DNA of 64,000 nt from Anaeramoeba flamelloides (lineage: Eukaryota; Metamonada; Anaeramoebidae), in assembly GCA_027625915.1 (NCBI GenBank), contig JANTQA010000063.1:3596001-3660000 (forward strand), read 5' to 3'. The notes under the pieces are model-generated. The model was not told the origin of the DNA, did not search any database, and worked only from the letters and a program-made list of their open reading frames with translations. Shown here piece after piece: positions 21,715 to 33,757 of this stretch. How positions within the stretch are numbered: the stretch's first letter is position 1; each line of letters begins with the position of its first letter. The position numbers and the translations under genes were made by a program.

Positions 21715-22012
21715 TGAGTGAAACAAACAATTTTCTGAAATGGATTAAAAAAATTTTATAAATTTTATGAGGTACTAATATCAATTAAAAATTAACTAAC
21801 GTGGGAAACGTGATCGATCTCCCAAAATCAACAATCAAAAAAAGGAGATTATTCGAAAAAAAAAGCCTATGAAAGGCACCAAATGTCCAATTAGAATAGT
21901 TCCGATTTTATAATTTTAAAAACAAATATTTTAGTTTCGAAGTGTCGTTTTTTGGCTCCTTTTGAGATCTCAAAAGATTGTTTTTTTTCATTTTTCTCTG
22001 AGTTATATCCAC
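21715..22012 (-). mobile_element. Family G element, partial copy (cut by an F element at TTAA)
   Basis: In reverse orientation it matches 40850-41150 and 54820-55110: TTTTGAGATCTC, a CGAAGTG-type word, TCCAATTAGAATAGTTC and CAATTTTCTGAAATG. The match ends at the TTAA at 22013-22016, where family F copy 1 begins; the remaining half of G was not found beyond. Its left end is degraded. Confidence 0.55.
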
Positions 22013-22016
22013 TTAA

Positions 22017-22766
22017 GGGATTAGCATCACCACAGATTTCTCTATAATCAAAGTATGTTGTAATTGGGGGTAAATGGTATTAGTGCGACATGGCTCCAAT
22101 AGCTCTAAAAAATCTATATTAAAATCTTATTGCACAATAAATTATTGTATTTTTTCCTAATGATCACTATTAAAAAAGATTCATTTTGGAAAAAATTTTT
22201 TTAATTCCTCTCCCAAATCTAAAAATAGAAACCCAAAATACAGTATTCTGGTATTTAATAATTTAGATTTAGAACTTCCAAAAGTAACTATTTTTTTAAA
22301 TTTTGAATTTCAAAGATTAACTCAATAATCATCAACATAAAAACATAAAAGACTGGTTAGTTTTATTTGCTTTTTATAAAGCTAATTATAATATCAAAAT
22401 AAATTCATGATTTGAGAAATAATTTGTCAAAAAAATTTATTGGTTAATTATTTTATTTTTAAAAAAAAACGATTTTTTTAGTAACTAATATACATTTAGC
22501 CACGAATTTAAGAAAGATATTTTGTGACTTTGGATTTTCAAGATTGATAATTCAACCTTTAAATTTAGGGTGAAATGCAGATTTTATTTTTGAATTCTTT
22601 GTTTTTTTTACTAATACAAGGATCATTTTTAATTGATGAGATCAACATATATTACTACTTGACTTTGAGATTTTTTAGAGACATTTGAACCATGTAACAC
22701 CAATTTGGTTAGATCCAATAACACCATACTTTGTTTCTAGGCTTCTCTTAGGTAGACGCTAACACC
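22017..22766. mobile_element. TTAA-flanked inverted-repeat element, family F copy 1 (750 bp)
   Basis: TTAA at 22013-22016 is followed by GGGATTAGCATCACC; the right end before TTAA at 22767-22770 reads, inward, GGTGTTAGCGTCTACC. Further in, both arms share CAAAGTATG(T/G)TGT and, weakly, AATTTGGT/TAATTGGG words. Other copies are at 33050-33757 (right end lost) and 53706-54446. The right-hand TTAA is also the left TTAA of the next element (A copy 2). No transposase is present. Confidence 0.7.
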
Positions 22767-22770
22767 TTAA

Positions 22771-23326
22771 GGCTTATAATCCCTGGAATCTGAAAAAAAT
22801 ATTATCTTATGTTGTTTGTGATCACTTGCTAATTTGGTTCTTAGCCGATCGATCTTGTGCTTGGTAGGGTTTTAATAGTTGTTCGAAATGGCAATTTTTG
22901 AAAATTTATTTTTTTTTCTTTCCCAAAACCGAATTGAAGAGTTTAAAACTAATTTATTAGAACTTAAGTTATAAAAAAATGTGGTTTGTGAGTTTTTGAT
23001 TGGAATTTTTATTTAGGTTTGGTTTTATTTGGTGCTTTGAACCTTTATTTTTTTTTCATTTAGTTATTTGACAAATAAGGAAATGAAAATTTTCTTCTAC
23101 AACCCACAAATCAAAATTTATTCTTGAACACGTACCAATCTATTAATCTTACACTCTTCAATTCGGTTTTGAAAAAGAAAAAAAAATAAATTGTCAAAAA
23201 TTGCCATTTTTAACAACTATTAAAACTTATACCAATGACAACAATCCATCATTTTTGAACCAAATTAACAAATTCACTGCACCCTACACCAGATAATCTT
23301 TTTTCAAATTTCAGGGATTGTAATCC
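22771..23326. mobile_element. TTAA-flanked foldback element, family A copy 2 (556 bp)
   Basis: TTAA at 22767-22770 and 23327-23330; ends GGCTTATAATCCCTGG and, inward from the right, GGATTACAATCCCTG. The arms correspond to family A copies 1 and 3 but are more diverged from each other, so this is an older copy. It directly abuts family F copy 1. Confidence 0.75.
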
Positions 23327-23586
23327 TTAAGGGACTAGTAAACTAAAAAAAATCTTAAAGTAAATTTAATAGCAAATTCAAAAAAAAAATCACTCAACAT
23401 CTTGAAAATGAAATTTCATTTTAATTATACAAAATATGTCTTAATATTATAACTTTTTTGACCAAATTTTTCATTTTTCCAAAAACTTTCAAAATTTTTA
23501 TCTGCTACACAACAAGAAGTTTTTTTCAATGAATATGAGAGTTCTAAGAGAAAAAAATTCACTTTAATAATAAACTCTGTTTCAGT

Positions 23587-24265
23587 CAAAGTGGCCCAAC
23601 GTTTTTTTTTTCAAATATCCATTATTTTATATAATTGACCTTTGAAGAACAAATAAGAAATAAACAGAATAATACATACCAGAGAATTTTTGATATATGT
23701 CTGAAAGAAAAGTAATTAATCAATAAATTTTCTTAAAAATTGAAAAAATCAAATTCTTAGGGCACTATTGAGAAAAACAAGAATGTTCATTTTGAACTTC
23801 TACTGGTATTTGAATAATAAATATGAAACAATTGTCACCTCATTTTCCATACTGTTCTTTTTAGAAATTGTGCCCCCCCCCACAAAGTTTGTTGGTATTT
23901 GTGGTCTCTATTTGAAAAAGGAAATGAAAATTAAGTGAAAATTTTTCACATTTATTATTCAAATATCAAGATCAAAGATCTTCATAGAATTGCAATAGAA
24001 ATCAATACGATTTCTTAACAATCATTTTCATGGTCCCAATAACCTTGGAATAACACATTTTTACTAAGTGACTATTGATCTTGCAATAAAACAATTTTTT
24101 GCAACTGAATGAGGTTTATAAAAAAATCGAAAAAAAAAAAACAAAAATGTGAAAAAATGATGCCAATTTTGAAAATTTCCTAAATAAAATTTTTCTACGA
24201 ATATCGATGCAAACCCTTTAAATACATGTATTATACCATTACGACTGTGCCCCTTTGACTGAAAA
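23587..24265. mobile_element. H-related inverted-repeat element with a nested palindrome
   Basis: The left end TTTCAGTCAAAGTGGCCC is mirrored on the right by GTGCCCCTTTGACTGAAA. The same terminal word (TCAGTCAAAAGTGCCCAG) ends the repeat H copies at 34270 and 58905. A second palindromic unit (23796-23975) lies inside. The centre has no recognised protein. Confidence 0.5.
23796..23975. mobile_element. Palindromic element, family P copy 1
   Basis: GGTATTTGAATAATAAATAT at the left is mirrored by ATTTATTATTCAAATATC at the right, with TTCACTT/GTCACCT and TTTTCC/GGAAAT inside. The centre has a run of nine C (23873-23881). A related 170 bp unit is at 63445-63612. Confidence 0.5.
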
Positions 24266-25723
24266 TTAGTTTCGAATAAAAATTTTTAGGGTTGAAACAG
24301 AAATTCAAAAATGGAAAATAATTTTCAGAAATCAGAAAACAAAAACAACCCCAAATTTTTTTATTCTTTCATTAAATTGTTTTTTTTTTTTTGCTTATAG
24401 AAACCTCAGGTTTTTTGATAAAAAAACATTTGCCCTGTGAGCGCATTGGAAAAGTTTTATAGTTTTTGGAAAAATAGCCAATTTTCATAAAAACTTAAAA
24501 TATCAAGACATCAATTTTTGCACATGTGAGCTACCCCCCCAAAAAAAAAATAAAAAATAAAATTGTGTAAAGAATAAGTATTTCCATTGAATAATACTCC
24601 TAATAACTTGAAAGAAATGAGGTTTTTATTATTGATATATCAATCAATTTTTTTTTTTATATTTTGATTCTAATTTTTAAACAAGTCTGTAAATATATTC
24701 AAATCATATCTTTTCCACTCCGCATTTAATTTAAGAATTCATGTATTTTGTTGAAAAAATGATTTGAATTCGTAGATTCCAAATTAACACAAGTTATAAA
24801 AATCAGTAAAATTTATAACCCCCCTTAAAAAATAAACTGATTTTTAAGTTTATTTTATAATTAAAATGATCGTTTTCCAGTTTCATCATTCAGTGGAATT
24901 CTAAAGTGTTGAAATTTTTATTGAGAGAATAAGTTTAATATTTTCGAATTCAAATTCTTCTCATTTTATTCATGAGTGTATATTATCTTCAGAAAAAAAT
25001 CCTACTGAAAATTTGATCTAACTAATCAAGCAATGAAGAAAATAAAATATAATTGCTCTCTGATCTAATTTTATAAAATTACCTGCTCGAATTCCAAAAT
25101 GATAATCCCAATTTTTTTTGGCTTTTATGCAAAACCAAAATGAACGAGAAATAACGGGGACTTTAATGTGTATTTTGTTCACGAGAAATTTATCACAATT
25201 TTTCCTTATCCCTAAGATCTGCTTGTAACACAAAAAATTTCTGATTTTAAATATCAGTTTTCCAAAAGTGTGAATAAAAAAGTTTTGATTTATCCCCTAA
25301 TAAATACCGAAATGAATATTTGTAAACTCCATCCACAAATGAGTGAATTCTAGTTTGTACACTTTTTTGAAAAATGTCTTTTTAATTTTTCTAAATGAAA
25401 GATTTTCAACTTGTTTCAATGAAAAGATAAAAACCATACCAATTAAAATGTTTACGAAACATCAAGTGAAAAGACTTTTGAGAATTTTCAAGGTGGTAAC
25501 TTATTATTTTGTAAAAATGATGCAGAGTTAAATTTTCAATTTAAAATTTTTATTTGATCATTTTTCGATTTTTTTACACTTTTAAAATAATTGTTGTGTT
25601 AAAACACAAACAAAAACTTTTTTCATTTCCTTTTTGCAATTTTCATATTTTTCCAAAAAAAAATATCTAACAAAAAAAAAAAAAATACTTTCAAATAAAA
25701 AAAACAAAAATCGATCAGCAAAA

Positions 25724-28057
25724 ATGCAACAGGAGTCAAGAATTATATGCCCGTCACCAACCCAGACCACAAACAAAAAGCAATCCAAAAAGAAAAGAAA
25801 AGAACAAACAGAAAGGAAAGAAATGATCAATAAGATTATTGATTTACCAAAGGAATATTTTCTTGTTTTAGGCAAGCTATGCAACGAAGGCATTGTTCTT
25901 CCAAACCAATGCATCACAAAGCCAAATAGGTTAATTCGCTCGCTGTCCACAAATTCTCCTCAGCACAGTTTTATCACTGATAAAAAAACAGCGGAAGATT
26001 TTTCAAAGTACCTTCAAAAAAGTAAGGAAAAAGCCAAAACCAATACAAAAACAAAAACAAAAACACCAAGAAAAACACGCACAAAAACACTATTAAGCAC
26101 TTCGACTCTGAAAACCAAATTTAAAGAATTTGAAAACCAGACCAAGCTCAAGCTCAAAAAGAAAATGAAAATCCAAAAGAAAAAGAAAAAACCAAAAAGG
26201 ATCAATTTGGAAAACTATATGAATTACAATTATTTTGGGAGGTTTTTCCACCAAATAAAAATCATTGGGAGAGGAAGTTCAGGTGTTGTCTTGTTGTGCG
26301 AGCATGTGCTGAATAAAATCAAATTAGGATCCTATGCTGTCAAGATCTGCCCAACGTCAGATAACTGTGAATGGTTTTTGAAGGTGCTAAAGGAAGTGAA
26401 AACGTTAGAAACGATCACCGACCACTATAACATTATCGCGTATAAGCACTGCTGGATTGAAAATTATCGGGTATCCGACTTCGGCCCTGTGACCCCGTGC
26501 TTATTTTTGCTTCAGGAGTATGCCAACAAGGGCAATTTGGATGACTTTGTCATCAATTCAAATGGCTTATTAGACGACGAACGAATCTGGATCCTATTTT
26601 TTGACATCTTGGCAGGCTTGCAGCATTTACATTCCTGTGGGATCGTCCATTGCGATCTAAAGCCTCAAAACATTTTATTAAAGACAGAAGAAGAGCGGGT
26701 ATCTAAAATTAAAGCCCTACTGTCTGATTTTGGCACAAGCCAAATAGCAGGCCAAAAATATACTCGCACGGGCTGCACGGGCACAGTTGAATTCACTTCC
26801 CCCGAATTGCTAAATGACGAAAAGCAATTACCCAATTTCCTCTCGGACATCTGGTCTCTGGGCGTGATTTTATATTTTTTGTCGTTTAAAGAATTGCCCT
26901 TCGACGGCAAGAAGGTTTCAGATCGGATCCTTCAGATCCAAAACTTTGTTGACATTTCAAGAAAATGCGAATTGGCAAACAAAACTGCACACCGAAACCA
27001 AGAAATAATTCAATTAATAAAGGCGCTAATGCAAAGAGACCCCTCGAAGCGGCCCAACACCAGGCAAATTTTTGAACTGGATTGCGTAAAAGCGAAAATG
27101 ATGGAAAGCTCCATTCTGCTGAACAAACAAGACGACAATTTAAGCGACTCCGAATCCGAATTTGAAAGCACCATCATCAGGTTACCATCCGAAATGGATT
27201 TGTCTTCCTTATCTGAGAAGAATTTTTCTCCCATGAAAAGCTCATTCCATATCAACTCCCCCTCTTCAAAAATTTCAGATTTATCTCCAAAAAAAAACCA
27301 ACAAATTAAGCATTCACCAAAGGTCTTTAAAAAAAAAAAATTTCTCAAAAAACGTAAAAAGAGAAGAAAAAAAAGTTACAACATCCATAAATCAAATTCA
27401 TTTTCAAATAACCTATTTAAATTGAATAATACACCCCTTTCCAGAAAAACAAACAATCCCAAAAGAAACTCTGCATATTATAAAAATTTTGATAATAATA
27501 TTAATCTCGATAATAATTTCAATAATATTAATAATTTTAATAATGATAATAATATTCTTCCTGATAATAATAACAAAATTATGAGTAGTAATGGGGATAA
27601 CTGTAATGGTACTACACCCGGGTTGGAAGAAAAATCATTATTGGGCATCTCTTTAGATAATTGCTTCAATTTACTCTCTTTGCTTTTCAATATATCATTA
27701 GTTTTTGTCTATCATAATTTTAACCCAAATTTCCTATATGTTTTATGGTCCATTGTCTTTACTTTTTTTATTATTTCAACAAAATCACACAATTGTAAAC
27801 GATTATTATCCCCCCTTATTTTAAAACAAAATTCAAATTGCTTTAATTATTATTGCTTTTTGATTTTAAGAGATCTTGGCCAATTTTCTTTTCGATTATT
27901 AATTTATTTAAATTCAAACAATAATCTAATTTTTGGCTTTATTCATAACAACTTTATTTTAATTTTGTTTTTTTCCGTTTTATCAATCAATTTTGAAATA
28001 TTTAATTTTAAAATTCAACAATATTTTTTAAAAACAAACCAGAAAAAAATAAAATAA
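25724..28057 (+). CDS. IKS1-type serine/threonine protein kinase with C-terminal membrane region
   Basis: The single exon encodes 777 residues; the ATG follows AGCAAAA and there is no earlier in-frame ATG. Residues 1-170 are basic and low-complexity. The kinase domain (about 172-440) has a glycine loop IIGRGSSGVV (180-189), the ATP lysine in YAVKI (K207), HCDLKPQN (catalytic D311), DFG (335-337) and TSPE (to E361). The insert GPVTPCLFLLQEYANKGNLDD and the IKHCWIE-type segment are typical of IKS1/iksA kinases of fungi and Dictyostelium, and yeast Iks1 likewise has a C-terminal membrane part. Here about residues 650-775 are hydrophobic after an Asn-rich linker. HRD is HCD, so this is a non-RD kinase that may not depend on activation-loop phosphorylation. 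The kinase domain is clearly GC-richer than its flanks. Biological role is poorly known. Confidence 0.88.
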   Translation: MQQESRIICPSPTQTTNKKQSKKKRKEQTERKEMINKIIDLPKEYFLVLGKLCNEGIVLPNQCITKPNRLIRSLSTNSPQHSFITDKKTAEDFSKYLQKSKEKAKTNTKTKTKTPRKTRTKTLLSTSTLKTKFKEFENQTKLKLKKKMKIQKKKKKPKRINLENYMNYNYFGRFFHQIKIIGRGSSGVVLLCEHVLNKIKLGSYAVKICPTSDNCEWFLKVLKEVKTLETITDHYNIIAYKHCWIENYRVSDFGPVTPCLFLLQEYANKGNLDDFVINSNGLLDDERIWILFFDILAGLQHLHSCGIVHCDLKPQNILLKTEEERVSKIKALLSDFGTSQIAGQKYTRTGCTGTVEFTSPELLNDEKQLPNFLSDIWSLGVILYFLSFKELPFDGKKVSDRILQIQNFVDISRKCELANKTAHRNQEIIQLIKALMQRDPSKRPNTRQIFELDCVKAKMMESSILLNKQDDNLSDSESEFESTIIRLPSEMDLSSLSEKNFSPMKSSFHINSPSSKISDLSPKKNQQIKHSPKVFKKKKFLKKRKKRRKKSYNIHKSNSFSNNLFKLNNTPLSRKTNNPKRNSAYYKNFDNNINLDNNFNNINNFNNDNNILPDNNNKIMSSNGDNCNGTTPGLEEKSLLGISLDNCFNLLSLLFNISLVFVYHNFNPNFLYVLWSIVFTFFIISTKSHNCKRLLSPLILKQNSNCFNYYCFLILRDLGQFSFRLLIYLNSNNNLIFGFIHNNFILILFFSVLSINFEIFNFKIQQYFLKTNQKKIK

Positions 28058-31000
28058 GTTTTCTTTATTATTCTTATTCTTATTATTACAACTATTTGAA
28101 AAAGAATGCAGAATACATGCTTTATAAATGTGTCTCAAATTGCTTAAAAAATTATTAATTAGGCAATTTGAAGTACCGCCTATAAAAATTTTCATTAAAT
28201 CCTTTTTCTAATCGCAGTAATAATAACTCTTATTTTTTTATCCTTCGCGTCTTTTTAAATAAAAATATGTAAATAAAAAAACAATTAAAAATTTTTTTAT
28301 TTTTATTTTTTTTTAGTTGAATATTTTTTACTAATTTATCATACTAATACAAATTATTTTTTGTTTAAGGGATCAGTATTCTACGGCAACAAGGCAAATT
28401 TTTAAAATATGTTTTTGGTAATATTCTTCAAATATAAATTTTGAATATGCGAAGTGTCAAAAAATTCTGATCGAATAAGAAACCTAAAAATGAATTTTTT
28501 TTTTTCCAAGATCAATTTTTTTTTTTCCATTTTTTCTGAAAAAGAAAACTTTTAAATTCATCTTATTTCTCACATTATAAAAATTTTTTACCCTGTTTAT
28601 TACTATTTCCACAATTATTATACAATAACTAGTCTTTGTTACCAGGAATATTAATATAAAGATTTTTTTTCTTTTTTAAGATAATTTTTTTGGTAAACCA
28701 AAAAAAAAAAAAATGATATATTCAACTAATTGGAAAATAATTGCATTTTTTAAGAAGGGCAGTTATAATAATTAAAGTTTTGAGAACATGTAATAATTCT
28801 ACAAAGAAATTTTGTTTGGGTTTTAAGAGAAATTTATTTTTTCAAAATAAAAGTTTCTTGAAGATTTTTGGGAATTGAATAATTTTATACTTAATATTCA
28901 AAATCATTTTTTTCTGATAAAAATGATTTGAATTGTTATAATGAATCTTGAGAACAAGACCAAATAATTTGTTAAGTAAATTTTCAAAATTAAAAATTTC
29001 GTCATTTTTTTCATTTTTTGTAAAATCAGAAAACAACTTTTTTAAAACAATAAAGAAATAAAAACTTTTTTCTTAATAGATCTTAATTTAATTGAGAACA
29101 TTTTGTTAAGTTTATATCAAACATTCATTTATTTAACCGACAATACCCCAATTAGTTTTATCAACTAATATTTGAATTTAAATATTTATCATTAAAAAGA
29201 ATAACCAAATAAAAAATTTTCATTCAAAATCAATACTTTGTACATAAGCTAAATTTCAAAAATAGGGGCAGATTTTTCATAAGAAAAAAATTTGTTTAAT
29301 TGTTTTTTTTTTTTTTAATAATAATCTATTTTACTAAAGTGACTCCAGATAATAACTAATAGAGATTATAAAAATATATTATAATCATTTTGTTTTTTGA
29401 AAGACAAATGAAAAAAGAAAAAAAAAATAATAATCAAGTTTGCCCTAATTTTGAAATTTGGTTTTTATGAAAAAAATGTTTTCACATTTTCAAGAATTAA
29501 CTTTATTATTAATGAAAATAATAGGTTACTTTTTTGAGTTTTACATTGGAATCATTCTAATTTTGGACTTTAAAAAAGAGGCTCAAATTAATAAATTGTT
29601 TAAATGAGATTAACTCTACCATTTCAAGAAATCGAAAAACAAATTAAAAAAAAAAAAATTTCAAGATCTTTACAATTTTTCATTTTATTTTTAAAAATGT
29701 TACTCCCTTTTAACATTTTTTTTTTTTTAATCTTCAAAATACTAGTCAAGTTTTTTAAATGACACATTCTTAAATATAATAACACGAATTTTGGAAATAG
29801 AAAAAATATATGGAATTTTAGTGAAGGAACTCACAAACATAAAAAAAATATATACACAAATTTAATAGTAAATTCAAAGAAAAAATACCAAGGATCTTTA
29901 AAATTTAAATATAAAGTAAAAAAACGATTAAAATTATTTTAAAAAAGTGAGGACTTTATTTTTTTTTTTTGAGATTTTTTAAAATAACCACCTTGGAAAA
30001 AAATTGTCAAATGTTAAAAAAAATGTCAAATTAGTTTTAATTAGAAAAAATAAGAAATTTTAAATATATTTTAATATCTTTTTTTGTTCATTTTAAAACA
30101 AAAACCAAGTATAAAAATTCGATTGATTATTCGAAACAAATTATCTTTCAAAAGATCTTATAAAATTAAAATTTAAGCATGTTTAATTTTTTCAAAATTG
30201 GATTTAAAATCAAAACATTTCTACAAATAACTTTTTAGATATTTTGTTTCAATACTTTTTACATTATGTTGAAATTAGCTTTAAGATTCAATAATAGGTA
30301 TTAATCAAGTTTGGGTAACTAAAAAATTTTTTATCTTTATTGATCAGCGAAAAATAAGGAAAAAATAATTGAAAAATTTTTCTTTTCACCGCCATTTCAA
30401 TATTAAAACCGATTTTATAATTAAAACTAATTTTTGCATTTTTTTCAAGAATAGTTAAACCTTTTGAATTTTTTGATTTGGTTAAAGTGAGAACCTTTTT
30501 TACAAAAAAAAATATGATCCAACACCAACTCCAACTCCAGACTCTAACTTCTATTAAAAGACCGTAAGAAAATCTTATAAAAATTGGAGGCTTTATAAAA
30601 GTTTTTTAAAATGTACTAACTCTTTGAAAAGGATTGTAGAAAAATATTTAGTTTACCTTTCAAAGCTATTTTCCTAAAAGAGGTATTTTTCACTTTTTGA
30701 TCTTTGTTTTTTTATTTTTTTTTAAAATTCAAAATTCAATAGATTTCTGAATTGTATCAAAAAAAAATATTTTATTAGAAGAAGATTGAAATTTTATTGT
30801 TTGTGAAGGAAGTGTACAAAAAATATACCCTAAAATACATTCAAAAAGGTTGAAAAATAGACAAATTATAAAAAATCAACATTAATTATTTTAGAACTTT
30901 TAAAAATTGATAATTTTTTTATTCACCCGATTTTTCTTATCAATTTTTTCAATTCCTTTTGTAAAATAACTTTCCGAAAAATTAATCAAACCATTCTTTT

Positions 31001-31862
31001 AAACATTTACAAATTATTTTAAAAAAACCTTGAAAATTCTATTTATAAAAAAAAAAAATACTTTCGAATTTAATTATTTCGAAATATTAATAATTAATAA
31101 CACAAGACTAATTATTCAAACTAATTTATAACAACCCAACTATTACAAGTTTCAATATAATTTAAAATTATTTTTCAATTTTTTGATTATTTTCAAAAAA
31201 TAAAACCATTTCTAATTCATAATTCTAATAAAAAAAATAATAAATATTACCAAAAAATTAATTTTAATAATAACAGTTTGTTATTTAGACTATTACAATT
31301 TAAAAAAGGATATTGTATACTTATTTGAAATTATTGAGAAATTTTTATGATTAATAAAATAATAATGATTTTTTTTTTATCTACACAGACTCGATATTCA
31401 ATTTATTGTTTAATTGTTCAGGATTTCATGTTAAAAATTATTTCATCTGTTAAAGAGGATATTTAATCGATAGTCAAGTGATTGTCAACACTTAAACAAA
31501 AAGGAAAGACATACATTTGTAATGGATGTTTATTTTTTGTTGGGACATATCTCCTTAAAATGGTTTTTTTTGTATGTTGGACTATTTTTAAAGTCTATTT
31601 GTTTATAATTTTGGATTTTTTTTTTAACAAAGAAGTTTTTAAATGTTCTTGTATTTCCACAAAAGTGATGTTGATGTTTATTTTCCAAGAATTATCATAA
31701 AAAAAGCTCAAAGATCATATCAAATAAAAAAAATTAAAAAAAAAAGCGAAAAAAAATGGAGATGATTAAAAATAAAAAAAGAAAATACAAAAAATATAAA
31801 GTAAAAGACACTAAAGTGTTTATTTTTTTTTCAAAGGAAACAAATTGATAGATTCAAACTGT
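28058..31862. other. Intergenic region between convergent kinase and proteasome genes
   Basis: About 3.8 kb of very AT-rich DNA carrying the 3' ends of two convergent genes. It contains repeat N copy 1 (29245-29465). An open frame at 31482-31700 shows no recognised motif. No other feature is supportable. Confidence 0.5.
29245..29465 (+). repeat. Dispersed repeat N, copy 1
   Basis: It matches 34345-34585 in the same orientation: GCTAAATTT, GCAGATTTTTCAT, ATTTGTTTAATTG, TGAAAGACAAATGAAAAAAG and AGTTTGCC appear in order, with a T run between. No terminal repeats or protein are visible. Confidence 0.55.
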
Positions 31863-32489
31863 TTAATTTTCTTCTTCAATTTCATTTTTTTTTTTAGAGT
31901 TTATCATTACCTTTTCAACAACAGAGATACCATCTGAATTAATCATTTTAATTAAGAAGCACCTTGTGCCAATAATTAATCTTTTTTCCACTTCCCTCAA
32001 ACATTTTTTCATAAGCTCAAGTCCATCTTCAAAGTCGAGATCTTCTTTCCAAAAGCGATCAAGTATTGAGCCAACAAACAAAGCAGCATAGCCCTGTGCT
32101 CCATAATTAATTTTTTTACTTGAGCCTAAATAGTCAAGATAATACAAAGATCCTTTTTGATCCTTTTTGTCGTAGCCACCTAAAAGAAGGTTGACAGAAT
32201 AAGGGTTCTTTCTGATGGCGGTTGCTAATTGCCTCCGTGTGTAATGGGCAACAGATTTTGTAGACAATTCTGTTTCGTTGTTTATTCTATAAAGAGACAC
32301 ATTCCTGATAATCAAATTACAAAATTGGTTTCCGTCTCCTATTTCTCCAGATTTGGCAAGTATTTTATGGCTGTCAACTGGGACTAATTTATCAAAATCT
32401 TCTTTGAGTCTCATGATCGATCTTCCTGCGTTAGTGTCGCCTGCCATTAACACATAATTTTTGCCAACAAACCCTACAAGGCTATCCAT
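31863..32489 (-). CDS. PSMB2: 20S proteasome subunit beta type-2 (beta-4)
   Basis: A single exon of 208 residues. It begins MDSLVGFVGKNYVLMAGD, matching MEYLIGIQGPDYVLVASD of human PSMB2 without a cleaved propeptide. Other family segments are CNLIIRNVSLYRINN, YTRRQLATAIRKNPYSVNLL, LGGYD, LYYLDYLGS, AQGYAALFVGSILDRFW and LREVEKRLIIG. This beta subunit is structural: no catalytic threonine is exposed at the N-terminus. The human protein is 201 residues; the extra residues here are a Lys/Glu tail. It lies convergent to the kinase gene and divergent from the HMG-box gene. Confidence 0.96.
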   Translation of the reverse strand: MDSLVGFVGKNYVLMAGDTNAGRSIMRLKEDFDKLVPVDSHKILAKSGEIGDGNQFCNLIIRNVSLYRINNETELSTKSVAHYTRRQLATAIRKNPYSVNLLLGGYDKKDQKGSLYYLDYLGSSKKINYGAQGYAALFVGSILDRFWKEDLDFEDGLELMKKCLREVEKRLIIGTRCFLIKMINSDGISVVEKVMINSKKKNEIEEEN

Positions 32490-33049
32490 TTTTAAATGTC
32501 GAAATTAAAATAATAAAGCTAAAATTAAAAGTTTTAAAAAATGATGATTGTAATTGATTTTTTAATTTGGTAAAGTCTCTTTTTGATTTTTTGAATGGTT
32601 TTGAAATATTTGCCATTTTCAAATAGATACGAAATAGGACATTCATTTGAATGAAACTATTGTTCGTTTAAAAAAGGATCAAAGAAAAAACATTTACAAT
32701 TTATTAAAATTAATGCTAATTATTTTTATTGGAGATTTTTTCAAATTTATTAGTGTCTATAAAAGAAAAGTTTAAAATTAATATATATACATTGAAAGTA
32801 AATCACATTGGTTCAATATGTTATAAATGTCTCTTAAAAATATATTAGTAAAATAGTACGATTTGTTGGTACTATCAATTAAAATTATTCCTAGAAATTC
32901 AAGAAAAATTCGTGACTTTTCAAAAAATCTGCTATTTCAAGGTACATTTAACAAAAGAAATCATCAATAAACTTCTTCAAAGTTGAAAAATATCTTTCTT
33001 GAATTTGTTTCAGAATTTAGATTCGTTGTAAAAAAAGATTTGTCATTAA

Positions 33050-33757
33050 GGGATTACGTCTACCAATAGAAGTTTAAGATCAAAGTATGTTGTTATTCGG
33101 TGTAAATCCATATTAGTGCGAAATTCTTCAAATTTCTCTGAAAAATCGATTATTCAAGAAGTAATATTTTTTGATCTCATCAATTAAAAAGAATCCTTGT
33201 ATTAGTAAAAAACCCAATAATTTTTAAAAATTCTATATTTCTCCAACAATTTAAAGGTTGAGTTATGAATCTTGAAAATATAAAGTCACAAAATATCTTT
33301 CTTAAATTCGTAGCTAAATTTAGGTTAATCGTTAAAAAATACTATTTTATAATAATTAACCAATAAATCTAATTTCCCAATTATTTTGAAATATTGGAAA
33401 TATACTGATTTTGCAATTAGTATAAGAAAAAGGCAAACAAAAGTAATCAGTTTTTGACTTTTTATGCTGATGATTATTGAGTTGATCTTTGAGATCAAAA
33501 AAAAATTAAAAATATTGTTGCTTTTGGATATTCTAAACATAGATTTTTATTTACAAGAATACTATTATTTGGATGTTTCTATTTTTAGATTTGGAAAAGG
33601 AATTAAAAAAAAAAAAATCAAAATTGATAATTTTTAAGAGTGATCATTTGTAAAAAATGTAATAATTTATTGTGCAATAAGATTTATAATAGATTTTTTT
33701 AGATCTATTTGAGCCATGTTACACTAATACCATTTACACCTAATTACAACACAAACC
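33050..33757. mobile_element. Family F copy 2, right end missing
   Basis: It starts after TTAA (33046-33049) with GGGATTACGTCTACC and shares AAGTATGTTGTTATTCGG and TATTAGTGCGA with copies 1 and 3. The mirrored word CACTAATACCATTTACACC is present near 33721, but the outer right end and its TTAA are gone and repeat H copy 2 follows. Confidence 0.6.

Larger units (their letters stand above)
16121..25723. other. 9.6 kb gene-poor region between the THH1-like gene and the kinase
   Basis: No convincing gene. It holds a foldback element (16843-17245), a tandem duplication (17340-19170) containing family E palindromes, a second foldback (19214-19672), a less AT-rich stretch (about 19860-21520) that may hide an unresolved gene or RNA, then a nest of TTAA elements (G, F and A, 21715-23330) and an H-related element with a nested palindrome (23587-24265). 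The last 1.4 kb before the kinase show only A/T-rich DNA. Confidence 0.5.

Noticed and set aside
25018-25233. 71-residue minus-strand open frame upstream of the kinase
   Set aside because: No recognised family and no splice or promoter context; length is unremarkable for this DNA.
25582-27690. Open frames on the minus strand across the kinase gene
   Set aside because: They are hydrophobic or low-complexity shadows of the conserved plus-strand kinase and show no family motif.
31482-31700. 72-residue open frame downstream of the convergent genes
   Set aside because: No motif, starts in AT-rich DNA, composition typical of T-rich noise.
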